Numbered from the stretch's first letter, positions 18,870 through 29,065 are shown. The stretch is DNA of 64,000 nucleotides from Coriobacteriaceae bacterium (GCA_015062655.1 SUUG01000002.1:21695-85694); one strand, 5' to 3'. Notes: generated by a model from the letters alone, not told the origin. Numbers and translations: made by a program.

Positions 18870-20813
18870 GTGTTCGATCGTTCGGTGTTCAGACTTCCCG
18901 GGGCGGGCAGGACGGCGGTCCTGCTCGCCCTTCTCTCTTTGACGGGCGCCCTGGTGGCCGTGGCCCAGGCCTGGGCCATCTGCACGGTGCTCACGCGCCT
19001 GTGGGAGGGCGAGGGGATCCGGGAGAACCTTGGGCTGCTCGCGGTGTTCGCGGCGTGCTTCATCGCGGCGCGCGCCCTCGAGGCCGTGCGCGATTGGCTG
19101 CTCAAGCGGTTCGCGGCCGCACGCGCGAGCGAGCTGCGCCGCCGTGCGCTCGAGCGCCTGCTGGAGGGGCGCGCCGTATCGGGCCAGGGCGGGCACGGGG
19201 CCGGGGCCGCCGAGGGGACGGCCCTCGTGATCGAGGGCGCCGAGCAGGTGGAGGCCTATCTCGCGCTGGCTCTCGGCAAGGTCATCGACCTCATGGTCAT
19301 CCCCGTCGTGCTCGCGGTGGCGCTCTTCTCGCTCGACCCGGTCTCGGCCGTCATCTCGATCGTGGCCTTCCCGTTCATCATCCTCTACATGGTCATGATC
19401 GGCGGCAACGCCCACGAGGTCGCGGCCGCGCGCCAGAAGGAGCAGGCGAGGCTGTCCAACCACTTCCTCGACGCCCTACGCGGCCTCGGAACGCTCAGGG
19501 CCTTCGGCCGGGCGCGGGGGCACGCCGACTCGATCTTCGAGGTGAGCGAGAGCCTGCGCGAGGCGACGATGACGACCCTGCGCATGGCGATGCTCTCGAG
19601 CGCGATCCTCGACCTGTTCGCGACGCTCGCGCTCGCCGGCGTGTCGGTGATGCTCGGATTCCGGCTGATCGACGGGTGGATCGGGCTGTACCCGGCGCTC
19701 ATGGCGCTCGTGCTCGTGCCGGAGTTCTTCCGTCCCGTGCGCCTGTTCGCGGCCGATTACCACGCCACGCTCGACGGCAAGCAAGCACTCGCCCGCATGC
19801 GCGCGCTCGTGGACGCCCCGCGCCGCGCGGTGGCCGAGGTGCCCGCGGGGGCGTGGGGGGAGCGCTCCGAGCTCGCGGTCCGCGGGGTGTCGGTGATGTA
19901 CGGGGACGCGGATGCGGCGGACGGCGGGGCCGACGCGGCGGGTGCGGCCGGAGTCGCGGGCGCGGCCGGTGCGTGCGCGGCCGTCGACACGGCCCCCGCC
20001 GCCTCGACGCATCCCGCCACCTCGACCTCCGCCACCTCGATCCATCCCGCCCTCACGGACCTCAGCTTCACGCTCAGGGGCTGCGAGCGCGTGGGCGTCG
20101 TCGGCGCGAGCGGTTCGGGCAAATCGACCCTGGTGAGCCTGCTCGCCGGCTTCCTCGACCCCGCATCCGGCAGCTTCGACCTCGGATGGGCCGGGGTCGG
20201 CACCCCGGTCGTCGCCTCGGCCAGCGCATCGACCGCCGCGGCGACGGGCCTGCCCAACCTCTTCGCCCCCGCATGGCAGCGCCAGGCTATCTACATCCCC
20301 CAGAGGCCCTACCTCTTCCACGCGACGATCGCGGAGAACATCGCCTTCTACGCGCCGGGCGCCTTGCGCGACGAGATCGCGGCCGCGGCGGAGGCAGCAG
20401 GCCTCACCGAGCTCATCGCCGCGCTCCCCGACGGACTCGACACCCTGATCGGCGACGGGCCGGGCGGTCGCGAGCTCTCCGGCGGCGAGGCGCAGCGCAT
20501 CGCGCTCGCGCGCGCCTGGGTCGACCGGTCGCGCCGCGTCCTGCTGTTCGACGAGCCCACGGCGCATCTCGACATCGAGACCGAGCTCGAGCTCAAGGAG
20601 CGGATGCTGCCGCTCATGGAGGGCCGGCTCGTGGTGTTCGCCACGCACCGCATGCACTGGCTGCATGAGATGGACCGCGTGCTCGTGCTCTCCGGTGGCC
20701 GACTGGTGGCCGAAGGGGACCCGCGCGAGCTCACGGCGCGCGGCGTGATCGGGGAGAGCCTGGGGCTCGGCTCGGGTCCTGCAGCCGACGAGATCTCAGG
20801 AGGTGCGCGATGA
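18870..20813 (+). CDS. cydD: Thiol reductant ABC exporter subunit CydD-like
   Basis: ABC exporter ([24 protein letters not shown]) directly downstream of cydAB. Confidence 0.85.
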   Translation: MFDRSVFRLPGAGRTAVLLALLSLTGALVAVAQAWAICTVLTRLWEGEGIRENLGLLAVFAACFIAARALEAVRDWLLKRFAAARASELRRRALERLLEGRAVSGQGGHGAGAAEGTALVIEGAEQVEAYLALALGKVIDLMVIPVVLAVALFSLDPVSAVISIVAFPFIILYMVMIGGNAHEVAAARQKEQARLSNHFLDALRGLGTLRAFGRARGHADSIFEVSESLREATMTTLRMAMLSSAILDLFATLALAGVSVMLGFRLIDGWIGLYPALMALVLVPEFFRPVRLFAADYHATLDGKQALARMRALVDAPRRAVAEVPAGAWGERSELAVRGVSVMYGDADAADGGADAAGAAGVAGAAGACAAVDTAPAASTHPATSTSATSIHPALTDLSFTLRGCERVGVVGASGSGKSTLVSLLAGFLDPASGSFDLGWAGVGTPVVASASASTAAATGLPNLFAPAWQRQAIYIPQRPYLFHATIAENIAFYAPGALRDEIAAAAEAAGLTELIAALPDGLDTLIGDGPGGRELSGGEAQRIALARAWVDRSRRVLLFDEPTAHLDIETELELKERMLPLMEGRLVVFATHRMHWLHEMDRVLVLSGGRLVAEGDPRELTARGVIGESLGLGSGPAADEISGGAR

Positions 20814-22966
20814 GGGGAGGCGATGAGATGGGTCGCAGGGACGGCATGGACGCGCGCGGGGATGGCGCCGCTTCCAGTACCGGAAGCGCCACCTGGGCCG
20901 ACACACTGCGAAATGACCGCTGGGTGGCTCCGTATTTCCGGCACTACCGCCGCGTGCTCCGGCGCGCGCTCGGGCTGGGCATCCTCGCCGCGCTGCTCGG
21001 TTGCCTGCTCATGTTCGTTTCGGGTTGGCTGATCGGGGCCGCGGCGCGTATGCCGGAGACCATCTTCGTGCTGCTGATCCCCATCGGGATCGTGCAGGTC
21101 GTGGGCATCAGCAAGCCTGTCGCGGGGTATTTCGAGCGTCTGGCCAGCCACGATTGGGTGCTGCGCATGACGAGCTCGCTTCGGCGCCGGCTGTTCCTCG
21201 CGTTGGAGCGCGAGGCCGCCCGCGGGGTGCGCGGCGGCGTATACGGATCGGGCGAGGCGGCTGAGGCGGCCGTCCTCGGGGCCGGCGACGCCCTGGCGCT
21301 CTTGAACGAGGATATCGGGCGTGTGCAGAACCTCTACCTGCGCTGCATCTTCCCCATGGTGACGGCTTGGGCCGTGGTGGCCGTGGCTGTGGTGGCCGTG
21401 GGCGCGATGGATGCGCTGTTCGCGGCCTGGCTGCTGCTCGAGCTGTTCGTGTGCGTTGCGGTGGTCCCCACGGCGGCGCTTGCCGCGGGCGCGCGGGCCC
21501 GCCTGCGCCGCAAGCGCGCGACGGCCGACCTCTACCGCAGCCTCACCGACGCCGTGCTGGGCGCCGCCGACGTGGCGTTCGCCGGCCGCGTCGACGACGT
21601 GCTCGCGCGGTTCACGCGCGAGGCCGCCGCGGTCGCGGAGGAGGACCGCCGGCTCGCCCGCTACGACCGTGCGGAGGGTGTCTTTGTCCGCGCGGTGCTC
21701 GCGCTCGCGGCCGTCGGGCTCACGGTGTGGGCGGCCGGTGCGCTCAGCTTCGAGGCGAACGCGATCCTCGCGACGGTGATCTGCTTCTTCCCGCTGGTGG
21801 AGGCCATCACGCCCGTGCCCGAGGCGGCGGCCCAGCTGCCCGAGCACGCCTCGGCAATCCGTCGCCTCGCCCCGCTCGATGACGGGGAGGGCGGCGGCGC
21901 GGGGGATGTTGCGAGTGGAGGCGCAGGTGCCGGTTCGGCCGGTGCTGCAGAGGGTGACGGCGCGCGTGAGGGCGCGTGGGTCGCGGCGGTCGGCGCGGCG
22001 GAGCGCGTGGCGGGCGATGCCACGGGAGTTGCGGGCGCCATGGCGGCCCGTGCTGTGGCGCCTGATGACGAGGTTGCGCTGCGAGAAGGCGACCGGCGCG
22101 GGTTCGGAGCCCCGGCTCTGGGCGGCTTACGCGTTGGAGCCGTCGCCGCGCTAGAGGGTGATTCGGACGGCGTTGGCGTGCCCGCTGACGGCACCGATGG
22201 CGTCTCGGGCGGTCCCGCATGCGGCGCGGGGCAGACGCCGGCGATCGAGCTGCGCGGCGCGACCTTCACCTACCCGGGCAGCGTCCGGCCTGCCGTCGCG
22301 GACCTCGATTTCAACATCGCGCCCGGCGAGCGGATCGCGCTTCTCGGCCGCAGCGGCGCCGGCAAGTCGACGCTCCTCGGTCTCATCCGCGGAGACCTGT
22401 CGCCGCAGGCAGGGGCGGTTGAGCTGTTCGGCTCTGCGCACCCCGGGGCGGATGCCGCCTGCGGGACCATCGGCGTGATCAGCCAGGACCCCCATGTCTT
22501 CAACACGACGGTCCTGGACAATCTGCGGATCGCGCGCCCGTCGGCGACCGAGCGGGAGGCATGGGACGTGCTCGAGCGCGTGGGTCTGCGCGAGCGCGTC
22601 GAGCGGTTCCCCGACGGCGTTCTGAGCGTGGTGGGGGAGGAGGGCCGGCTGCTCTCTGGCGGCGAGCGGCATCGGCTGGCGCTCGCCCGGATCTTGCTGG
22701 CGGACACCCCGGTGGTCGTTCTCGACGAGCCCTTCGTGGGCCTCGACCCTTCGACGGAGCGCTCGGTGCTCGATGCCGTGCTGGCCGCGCTTGAGGGGCG
22801 TACCCTGCTCATGGTGACCCACCATCTGCAGGGCGTCGACCGCATGGATCGCGCGGCGTTTCTTGAGGACGGGCGATTCGTCCTCATGGGCGACCCCGCT
22901 GAGCTCGCGCGAACCAGCCACCGCTATCAGCGGCTGCTCGCCCTCGACCGCGGCTTCGCCGGTTAA
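20810..22966 (+). CDS. cydC: Thiol reductant ABC exporter subunit CydC-like
   Basis: ABC exporter (GRSGAGKST, LSGGERHRLALARILL) overlapping cydD; long Ala/Gly-rich linker. Confidence 0.85.
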   Translation: MRGGDEMGRRDGMDARGDGAASSTGSATWADTLRNDRWVAPYFRHYRRVLRRALGLGILAALLGCLLMFVSGWLIGAAARMPETIFVLLIPIGIVQVVGISKPVAGYFERLASHDWVLRMTSSLRRRLFLALEREAARGVRGGVYGSGEAAEAAVLGAGDALALLNEDIGRVQNLYLRCIFPMVTAWAVVAVAVVAVGAMDALFAAWLLLELFVCVAVVPTAALAAGARARLRRKRATADLYRSLTDAVLGAADVAFAGRVDDVLARFTREAAAVAEEDRRLARYDRAEGVFVRAVLALAAVGLTVWAAGALSFEANAILATVICFFPLVEAITPVPEAAAQLPEHASAIRRLAPLDDGEGGGAGDVASGGAGAGSAGAAEGDGAREGAWVAAVGAAERVAGDATGVAGAMAARAVAPDDEVALREGDRRGFGAPALGGLRVGAVAALEGDSDGVGVPADGTDGVSGGPACGAGQTPAIELRGATFTYPGSVRPAVADLDFNIAPGERIALLGRSGAGKSTLLGLIRGDLSPQAGAVELFGSAHPGADAACGTIGVISQDPHVFNTTVLDNLRIARPSATEREAWDVLERVGLRERVERFPDGVLSVVGEEGRLLSGGERHRLALARILLADTPVVVLDEPFVGLDPSTERSVLDAVLAALEGRTLLMVTHHLQGVDRMDRAAFLEDGRFVLMGDPAELARTSHRYQRLLALDRGFAG

Positions 22967-23341
22967 GGACGGTGCAGCCGCTAGCGGCGCGCGGCGGCAC
23001 GCGTCCGCACATCCCGCCGCCCGACAGAGCCGCACTCCATTGGGCCCGCGCACCTGTTCTTACCGCACGCCCAATGGCCTCGCGCACCGGCAACCTGCGT
23101 ACACCGTGCTCGTTCGCCGGCTGCCCTGATCGTCCCGATGGCTGCCAGTGCACGTTGAGCACCCCGGAAACCCGCGCATCCTGCGCGATTTTGCCGACCG
23201 CTCTGACCTCTCCGCACAGCCGCCGATTGACCCTGTACGCGCCGGCAATCTGCGTGCCCTGCACATTTGCAAGACTCTGAGAGATTGCTCGGTGCTCTCG
23301 CGTTGGTTGGACCGTTCCAGTCCTCCGCACCGCGCCGACCC

Positions 23342-23741
23342 GAGTTGCAAAAATCGCGGCTCTGCACGGATTTCTCCAACAATCGTGCGGCTGTGCACAT
23401 CAGCGTACATAGCCGCACATTTGGCAACCGTGATCATCTGCGGTTTTCTAGTCGCTACTCGAGGTGTCATCCGCACGATGTACATAGCCGTAAGAAACGC
23501 AACTCCCGCCGCGTTTTCGGGCCGACTGCGGGGGTATCGGTCGGTGAATGGCCCCGCGTGCCCGGGGTTCGGCCGGATATTTGCGTTTCTTACGGCTATG
23601 TACACCGAAAACCCGACACTCAAAGTACGAGGTGCAGATCCGCAGATAAATCAGGTTGCATTTCTTGCGGCTGTGTACGCCGATGTACACAGCCGTCATA
23701 TTGTTTGGGAAAAACGCGCAGAACCGCAATATCTGCAACTG
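23342..23741. repeat. ~400-bp inverted duplication (arms 23342-23502 / 23581-23741)
   Basis: Mirror axis 23541.5; 23-bp exact pair gtacatagccgtaagaaacgcaa (23480-23502) / reverse complement (23581-23603); second conserved pair at 23405-23427 / 23656-23678; both spaced 75 bp. Confidence 0.85.
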
Positions 23742-23909
23742 GTCTGCGCCCGCACCGGCGTCCATAACCGGCAGCGAACCCGCGCCCAGCACCCGACGCA
23801 CATCGGCGCTCGGCTCCCGTCTTCGCACCGGCGAGGCGACCTGCAGCCGATGCGCCACCCGCCAACCGCCAGCAGCAAAACCCAAGGCCTATCGCGCCGC
23901 GAACTCGTC

Positions 23910-24626
23910 CTAGTCGGTCTCCCCCGCACCGCCGCGCAGCCGTTTCACCGCAGCGGCGAGCTCGCGCACCTGCGCCTCGAGCTCGGCGATCCGCTCCTCG
24001 TTCTTCGCGATGTTCTCGCGGTTGTGCTGGCTGTCCTCTTCAACGGGATCCGGGAGGTTCTCGTGGTGGAGCCGCGCGTCGTCCGCGGCCTCCGTCACAC
24101 GCTGGCCGTTCCGCCGCACGACGCGCCCCGGCACGCCGACGACGGTGCTCGCGGGCGGCACATCCTTCACCACCACCGAGTTCCCGCCGATGCGCACGTC
24201 GTCCCCGATCACGATGTTCCCGAGCACCTTCGCGCCCGTGCCCACGGTCACACGGTCCCCGAGCGTGGGGTGGCGCTTGCCGTTCTCGTTGCCGGTTCCG
24301 CCGAGCGTCACGCCCTGGTAGAGCACGCAGTCGTCGCCGATGACGGTCGTCTCGCCGATCACCACGCCCATCGCGTGGTCGATGAAGAACCGGCGCCCGA
24401 TTCGCGCCGCCGGGTGGATCTCCACGCCCGTCATGAAGCGCGTGAACTGCGACAGCACGCGCGCGAGCCCGCGGGCGCCCCGGCCCCAGAGCCAGTGCTC
24501 GAAGGTGTGCGCCCATTTCGCATGGAGTCCCGGGTAGGAGAGGAAGATGACGAGGGCGGACTGCGCCGCGGGGTCGTTCTGCCGAACGGCGCCGATATCC
24601 TCGCGTATGGTGGAGATGAAGCTCAT
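23910..24626 (-). CDS. cysE: Serine O-acetyltransferase
   Basis: MTGVEIHPAARIGRRFFIDHAMGVVIGETTVIGDDCVLYQGVTLGGTG left-handed beta-helix signature. Confidence 0.93.
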   Translation of the reverse strand: MSFISTIREDIGAVRQNDPAAQSALVIFLSYPGLHAKWAHTFEHWLWGRGARGLARVLSQFTRFMTGVEIHPAARIGRRFFIDHAMGVVIGETTVIGDDCVLYQGVTLGGTGNENGKRHPTLGDRVTVGTGAKVLGNIVIGDDVRIGGNSVVVKDVPPASTVVGVPGRVVRRNGQRVTEAADDARLHHENLPDPVEEDSQHNRENIAKNEERIAELEAQVRELAAAVKRLRGGAGETD

Positions 24627-24975
24627 CGTGGCCCTTCGGCGTCGCGGGCATGCCGCGCGGATACAACGGAACGAAACCACATGGTAGGGCTGCTTCGCGC
24701 TAAAGTCTAGTGGTTCGCTAGGAATAAAGGGGCGAGACCCGGGGAAGAGGCGCGGGCGCCGCGCGCGACGGGCACCGCGTGCCACGGGCAGGCGCCGCAC
24801 CCCTCCACTGCGACGCTTCGGCACATGGGCTTTACATGGCATTCGCACCCTTCGGCACCCCGCCGGCGAGCCGCGGGCGACCGTGCGGATATACTGATCC
24901 GCTGACGTCCCCGCAGACGACGACCGACCATCCACCGGCCGCCATCGTGCGCCACCACCAAAAGGAGCGCCCGTC

Positions 24976-25629
24976 ATGGGTTTCATCAACTTCCTCGCCG
25001 ACCTGCTCAAAGACCCCCGCGCCGCCATCGCGGGCTGGATCGCCATGGGCCCGCTGTACGCCTACGGCTTCATCTTCCTGATCATCTTCATCGAGACGGG
25101 CGTGGTGTTCATGCCGTTCCTCCCCGGCGACTCCCTGCTCTTCGCCGCGGGTATCTTCGCGCACGAGGCCTCCGGTCCGCTCGACATCTTCCACCTGTTG
25201 CTCGTCGTCTGGATCGCCGCGATCCTGGGCGACCAGATGAACTTCTTCATCGGCCACTTCTTCGGGCAGCGCATCATCGCGTCGGGCAAGATCAAGGTCA
25301 TGACGCCCGAGCGCATCGAGAAGAGCGAGGCCTTCCTCGATAAGTGGGGACATCTCGCGATCTTCCTCGGACGCTTCTTCCCGTTCATCCGCACCTTCGT
25401 GCCGTTTCTCGCCGGTGTGGGCGGCATGAAGTGGCATTCGTTCGTGCTCTACAACATCCTCGGCGGCATTACCTGGTCGAGTATCTTCACGCTGCTCGGA
25501 TACTTCTTCGGCGGCATCCCGGCGGTGCAGGAGCACTTCGAGATCATCGTGATCGGGATCATCGCGGTGTCGCTGATCCCCGCCGTCGCGGGCGTGGTCC
25601 GCGCGAAGCTCGGCTCGAAGCAGGCGTAG
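24976..25629 (+). CDS. DedA family membrane protein
   Basis: FIETGVVFMPFLPGDSLLFAAG; GRFFPFIRTFVPFLAGVGGM. Confidence 0.92.
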   Translation: MGFINFLADLLKDPRAAIAGWIAMGPLYAYGFIFLIIFIETGVVFMPFLPGDSLLFAAGIFAHEASGPLDIFHLLLVVWIAAILGDQMNFFIGHFFGQRIIASGKIKVMTPERIEKSEAFLDKWGHLAIFLGRFFPFIRTFVPFLAGVGGMKWHSFVLYNILGGITWSSIFTLLGYFFGGIPAVQEHFEIIVIGIIAVSLIPAVAGVVRAKLGSKQA

Positions 25630-25657
25630 ACGCCGCGAACCGTCGCCGCGGGCCGCT

Positions 25658-25723
25658 GATGCCGAGCGTTCGTAATTCGGCCTTTTTTCGTCGAAAAAGC
25701 GGCAATTACGAACGCTCGGCATC
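25658..25723. repeat. 66-bp palindromic repeat, copy 2 (perfect 20-bp arms)
   Basis: gatgccgagcgttcgtaatt ... aattacgaacgctcggcatc. Confidence 0.95.
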
Positions 25724-25878
25724 AGGGGCGCCCTGTGGGAGACGTGCCCGCCCCGCATCCGTCGCCCGTCGCGCGTCGCGATTGTTTCCACTTCGCAAAG
25801 ACCCCGGACCCTGCCGCGGCGCCGTCCGCGCGGAGTAGAATCGTCTCCCAAAGCAACTTCGCGTGGAAGGACGAGCGT

Positions 25879-26919
25879 ATGGCAACCGAGAAGAAGGACC
25901 TGGACTGGGGCAACCTGAGCTTCGCCTACCAGCCCACCGATTTCAGCTACGCCTCGGAGTGGAAGGACGGCGCCTGGGACGAGGGCGGCCTCACCGAGGA
26001 CCACAGCATCACGCTGTCCGAGTGCGCGGGCATCTTCCATTATTGCCAGGAGGTCTTCGAGGGGCTCAAGGCCTACACCACGGCCGGCGGCAGCATCGTC
26101 GCCTTCCGCCCCGACCTCAACGCCGAGCGCATGCACGATTCCGCCGAGCGCCTCGAGATGCCGCCCTTCCCGAAGGACCGCTTCATCGACGCCGTCCGCG
26201 AGGTCGTGGCCGCCAACGCCGCCTGGGTTCCGCCCTATGGATCCGGCGCGTCGCTCTACGTGCGCCCGTTCATGATCGGCTCGGGCGACGTCATCGGCGT
26301 GGCGCCCGCCCCGGAGTACCATTTCCACATCCTCGTGACGCCGGTGGGCCCCTACTTCAAGGGCGGCCTCAAGCCAATCAAGCTCTGCATCGCCACCTAC
26401 GACCGCGCGGCGCCGCACGGCACGGGCAACATCAAGGCCGGCCTCAATTACGCGATGAGCCTCAAGTCCACGATGGACGCGCACCGCGCGGGCTTCGCTG
26501 AGAACCTCTACCTCGACTCCGAGAGCCGCACCTACGTGGAGGAGACGGGCGGCGCCAACGTGCTGCTCGTGGCCGCCGACGGCACGCTCGTGGTGCCGAA
26601 GAGCCACACCGATTCGATCCTGCCCTCGATCACGCGCCGTTCGCTCGTGCAGGTCGCGCAGGATCTCGGGATCGCGGTGGACGAGCGCCCGGTCGAGTGG
26701 GCCGAGGTCAAGGGCGGTGCCTTCGTCGAGTGCGGCCTGTGCGGCACGGCGGCCGTCATCTCTCCGGTGGGCGAGATCCACGAGGGGGATGAGGTCGTGA
26801 CCTTCCCGGCCGGTCATGATGAGATGGGCCCGGTCATGACGCGCCTGCGCGAGACCCTCACGGGCATCCAGGACGGTGCCATCGAGGACGAGCACGGTTG
26901 GGTGTACAAGATCGTCTAG
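25879..26919 (+). CDS. ilvE: Branched-chain amino acid aminotransferase
   Basis: ITLSECAGIFHYCQEVFEGLKAYTT; ETGGANVLLVAADGTLVVP; CGLCGTAAVISPVGEI. Confidence 0.93.
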   Translation: MATEKKDLDWGNLSFAYQPTDFSYASEWKDGAWDEGGLTEDHSITLSECAGIFHYCQEVFEGLKAYTTAGGSIVAFRPDLNAERMHDSAERLEMPPFPKDRFIDAVREVVAANAAWVPPYGSGASLYVRPFMIGSGDVIGVAPAPEYHFHILVTPVGPYFKGGLKPIKLCIATYDRAAPHGTGNIKAGLNYAMSLKSTMDAHRAGFAENLYLDSESRTYVEETGGANVLLVAADGTLVVPKSHTDSILPSITRRSLVQVAQDLGIAVDERPVEWAEVKGGAFVECGLCGTAAVISPVGEIHEGDEVVTFPAGHDEMGPVMTRLRETLTGIQDGAIEDEHGWVYKIV

Positions 26920-27286
26920 CGGGGCGATGAGCATTTCGTTCTCCCCGTTCGCACGCAGGGCCCGGCCGCCTCGGAAGGGGCGTCCGGGCTCTTTGCGTTT
27001 TCTCGGGGATGGATCGGCCGTGTGGTTTGGGGGAGCACGGCCCCTTGCCCGCAGGGGGCTCGCCCCGCCCTTGTGTCCGCGCCCTGCTCCTGCCGCCCTC
27101 GGTTCCCGCTTTCGCCCCGCCCCTGCTTTTGCCCCGGCCCCCCATCACCCTCGTCGCACCAGTTCAGACACGTTGCGCTTTGCCTTCGGCCCCGTCATAC
27201 TAGGGGTGCATCCTTGCGGTCTGACGCAAACGTACTTTAAACACAGCAGTTCCAGCCTTCGAGCTGGGCCAGAACGAGGAGGTACC

Positions 27287-28999
27287 ATGCTTTCGCCCCG
27301 TCACCAAGCGGTCGCGGCCGGCTTGGCCCTGTCGCTCACCTTCGCCGCCGCGGCGGCGCCCCAGGTGGCATCCGCCGACACCCGCACCGTCACCGAGGCC
27401 GACGGCGCCCTCTACGAGCAGGGCGGTACCGGTCTCGTTGAGTCCATCGCATCGCTGTTCGCCGGCAGGACGTCGAGCCTCTCGGCCGTCTCCCTCTCCG
27501 ATGAGATGAAGTACTTCACCGCCTTCGAGAGCGGCAAGAATTACGACCAGGGCCTGAGCTCGGGCGACGGTTACAACGCCATGGGCTACTACCAGTTCGA
27601 TCGCCGCTACGCGCTCATTCCGTTCATCGAGCAGGTGTACGCGTACAACCCCACCAAGTACGCGATGTTCGAGGGCGTGCTTCGCCAGGGTAGTGCTATC
27701 AAGAGCAGCAGCGCCCCGCTGTACGACTCCTCATCGCGCAGCCTCACGTCCACGGGCGCGCTCCTGAACGACGCCTGGCATGCGGCCTACCGCGCCGACG
27801 CGGCCGAGTTCTCCGCCTTGCAGGACTCCTACGCTTACAACGAGTATTACAAGCCGGTCGAGAGCACGCTGCGCAACCGGTACGGCCTGGACATCAGCGG
27901 TCGGTCGGACGCGATCAAGGGCCTGTCCTGGGGCATGAGCAACCTGTTCGGGCCGGGAGGCGTGCGCAGGTTCTTCGATTGGGCGAAGGCCGACAGCGGC
28001 CTCTCGAACGACATGTCCGATCGCGAGTTGGCGCTCGCCCTCACAAACGCCGTGATCGACCATATCAAGGAGTACGCGCCGAGTCAGCCGCAGTACTGGA
28101 ACGGCTGGATCAACCGATACAAGCGTGAGCAGTCCATCGTGCTGAACTACGTGGCCGAGGACGAGCGGGAGGCTGCGGCCACCGCGCCCGACGCGAGCGC
28201 GGAGTCGGAGCCTGCGGCCCCTTCGGATGGTGACGCGGATCAGGACGGCACGAGCGCCGCGGGCGGCGCCGTCTCTGACGCGGACGCGCCCGGGGAGTCC
28301 GCCGCCGGTTCTGCCGGGGCAGCGGCTTCATCCGATGAGGGACTGACCGTCGAGAAGGATGCCGGCAGCATCGATGACGAGGCTGTTTCACCTGATGCCG
28401 ACGCGTCGACGCCTGAGGCGGCACAGCCCTCAGGCGAAGAGACGCCTGATGAGAAGCCCGCCGCGGAAGCACCCGCGACGGATGCCGGCGTCGCGGACGA
28501 GGCGCCTGCCGACAACGAGGGCGCGGTGGCCAGCCAGGATGATTCGGCGTCTGCTGCCGATGCGCAGGCGGATGCCAACACGCAGCCCGAGTCCACTGCC
28601 GATCAAGCGCCCGAGGAGCCTCGCACCTTCACGGTGACCTTCACCTCGAAGGGGGAGGTTGTCGACTCCGCCGAGGTGAGCGCCGGGCAGACCGTGTCGG
28701 CCACGGCCAAGGCCTCTCAGTTCAGCGGCTATTCCTTTGCGGGATGGTATCTAAACGGTGAGCCGTTCGATTTCGACACGCCGATCACGGGCGATACGGA
28801 GCTTGTGGCCTACTATCGCAAGGACAAGGCCGCAGATGAGAAGGGGAAGCCCGAGAAGAGGACGGCCAGCCCCGACGGTCTGCCGCAGACTGGCGACAAC
28901 GGCGCGATGGTCGCGCTGGGTGCCGTCGGCGTGGCCATGGTGGGCGCGTCCGCGGTCGCGCTCGGCGCCAAGCGGCGCCAGGAGGACGCCGGCGCGTAA
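27287..28999 (+). CDS. Secreted LPQTG cell-wall-anchored protein with acidic repeat-rich linker and InlB/Flg_new-like repeat
   Basis: N-terminal signal, C-terminal LPQTGDNGAMVALGAVGVAMVGASAVALGAKRRQ; FTVTFTSKGEVVDSAEVSAGQTVSATAKASQFSGYSFAGWYLNGEPFDFDTPITGDTELVAYY. Confidence 0.88.
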   Translation: MLSPRHQAVAAGLALSLTFAAAAAPQVASADTRTVTEADGALYEQGGTGLVESIASLFAGRTSSLSAVSLSDEMKYFTAFESGKNYDQGLSSGDGYNAMGYYQFDRRYALIPFIEQVYAYNPTKYAMFEGVLRQGSAIKSSSAPLYDSSSRSLTSTGALLNDAWHAAYRADAAEFSALQDSYAYNEYYKPVESTLRNRYGLDISGRSDAIKGLSWGMSNLFGPGGVRRFFDWAKADSGLSNDMSDRELALALTNAVIDHIKEYAPSQPQYWNGWINRYKREQSIVLNYVAEDEREAAATAPDASAESEPAAPSDGDADQDGTSAAGGAVSDADAPGESAAGSAGAAASSDEGLTVEKDAGSIDDEAVSPDADASTPEAAQPSGEETPDEKPAAEAPATDAGVADEAPADNEGAVASQDDSASAADAQADANTQPESTADQAPEEPRTFTVTFTSKGEVVDSAEVSAGQTVSATAKASQFSGYSFAGWYLNGEPFDFDTPITGDTELVAYYRKDKAADEKGKPEKRTASPDGLPQTGDNGAMVALGAVGVAMVGASAVALGAKRRQEDAGA

Positions 29000-29027
29000 G
29001 CCGGGTGTCCGCACGCTCACTGTAGGA

Positions 29028-29065
29028 GTGGGGTCCGGAAGCTTTCAAAGGCTTCCGGGCCCCAT
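29028..29065 (+). terminator. Rho-independent-type hairpin after LPQTG gene
   Basis: gtggggtccggaagctttcaaaggcttccgggcccca followed by tatctgttgattctt. Confidence 0.7.

Noticed and set aside
18839-20668. 609-aa plus-strand ORF overlapping cydD in another frame
   Set aside because: Arg/Pro/Gly-rich alternative frame; the cydD frame has all ABC motifs
23342-23741. CRISPR-like or retron ncRNA interpretation of the repeated gtacatagccg motifs
   Set aside because: Only two copies per arm in mirrored orientation, no unique spacers and no reverse transcriptase or cas gene nearby
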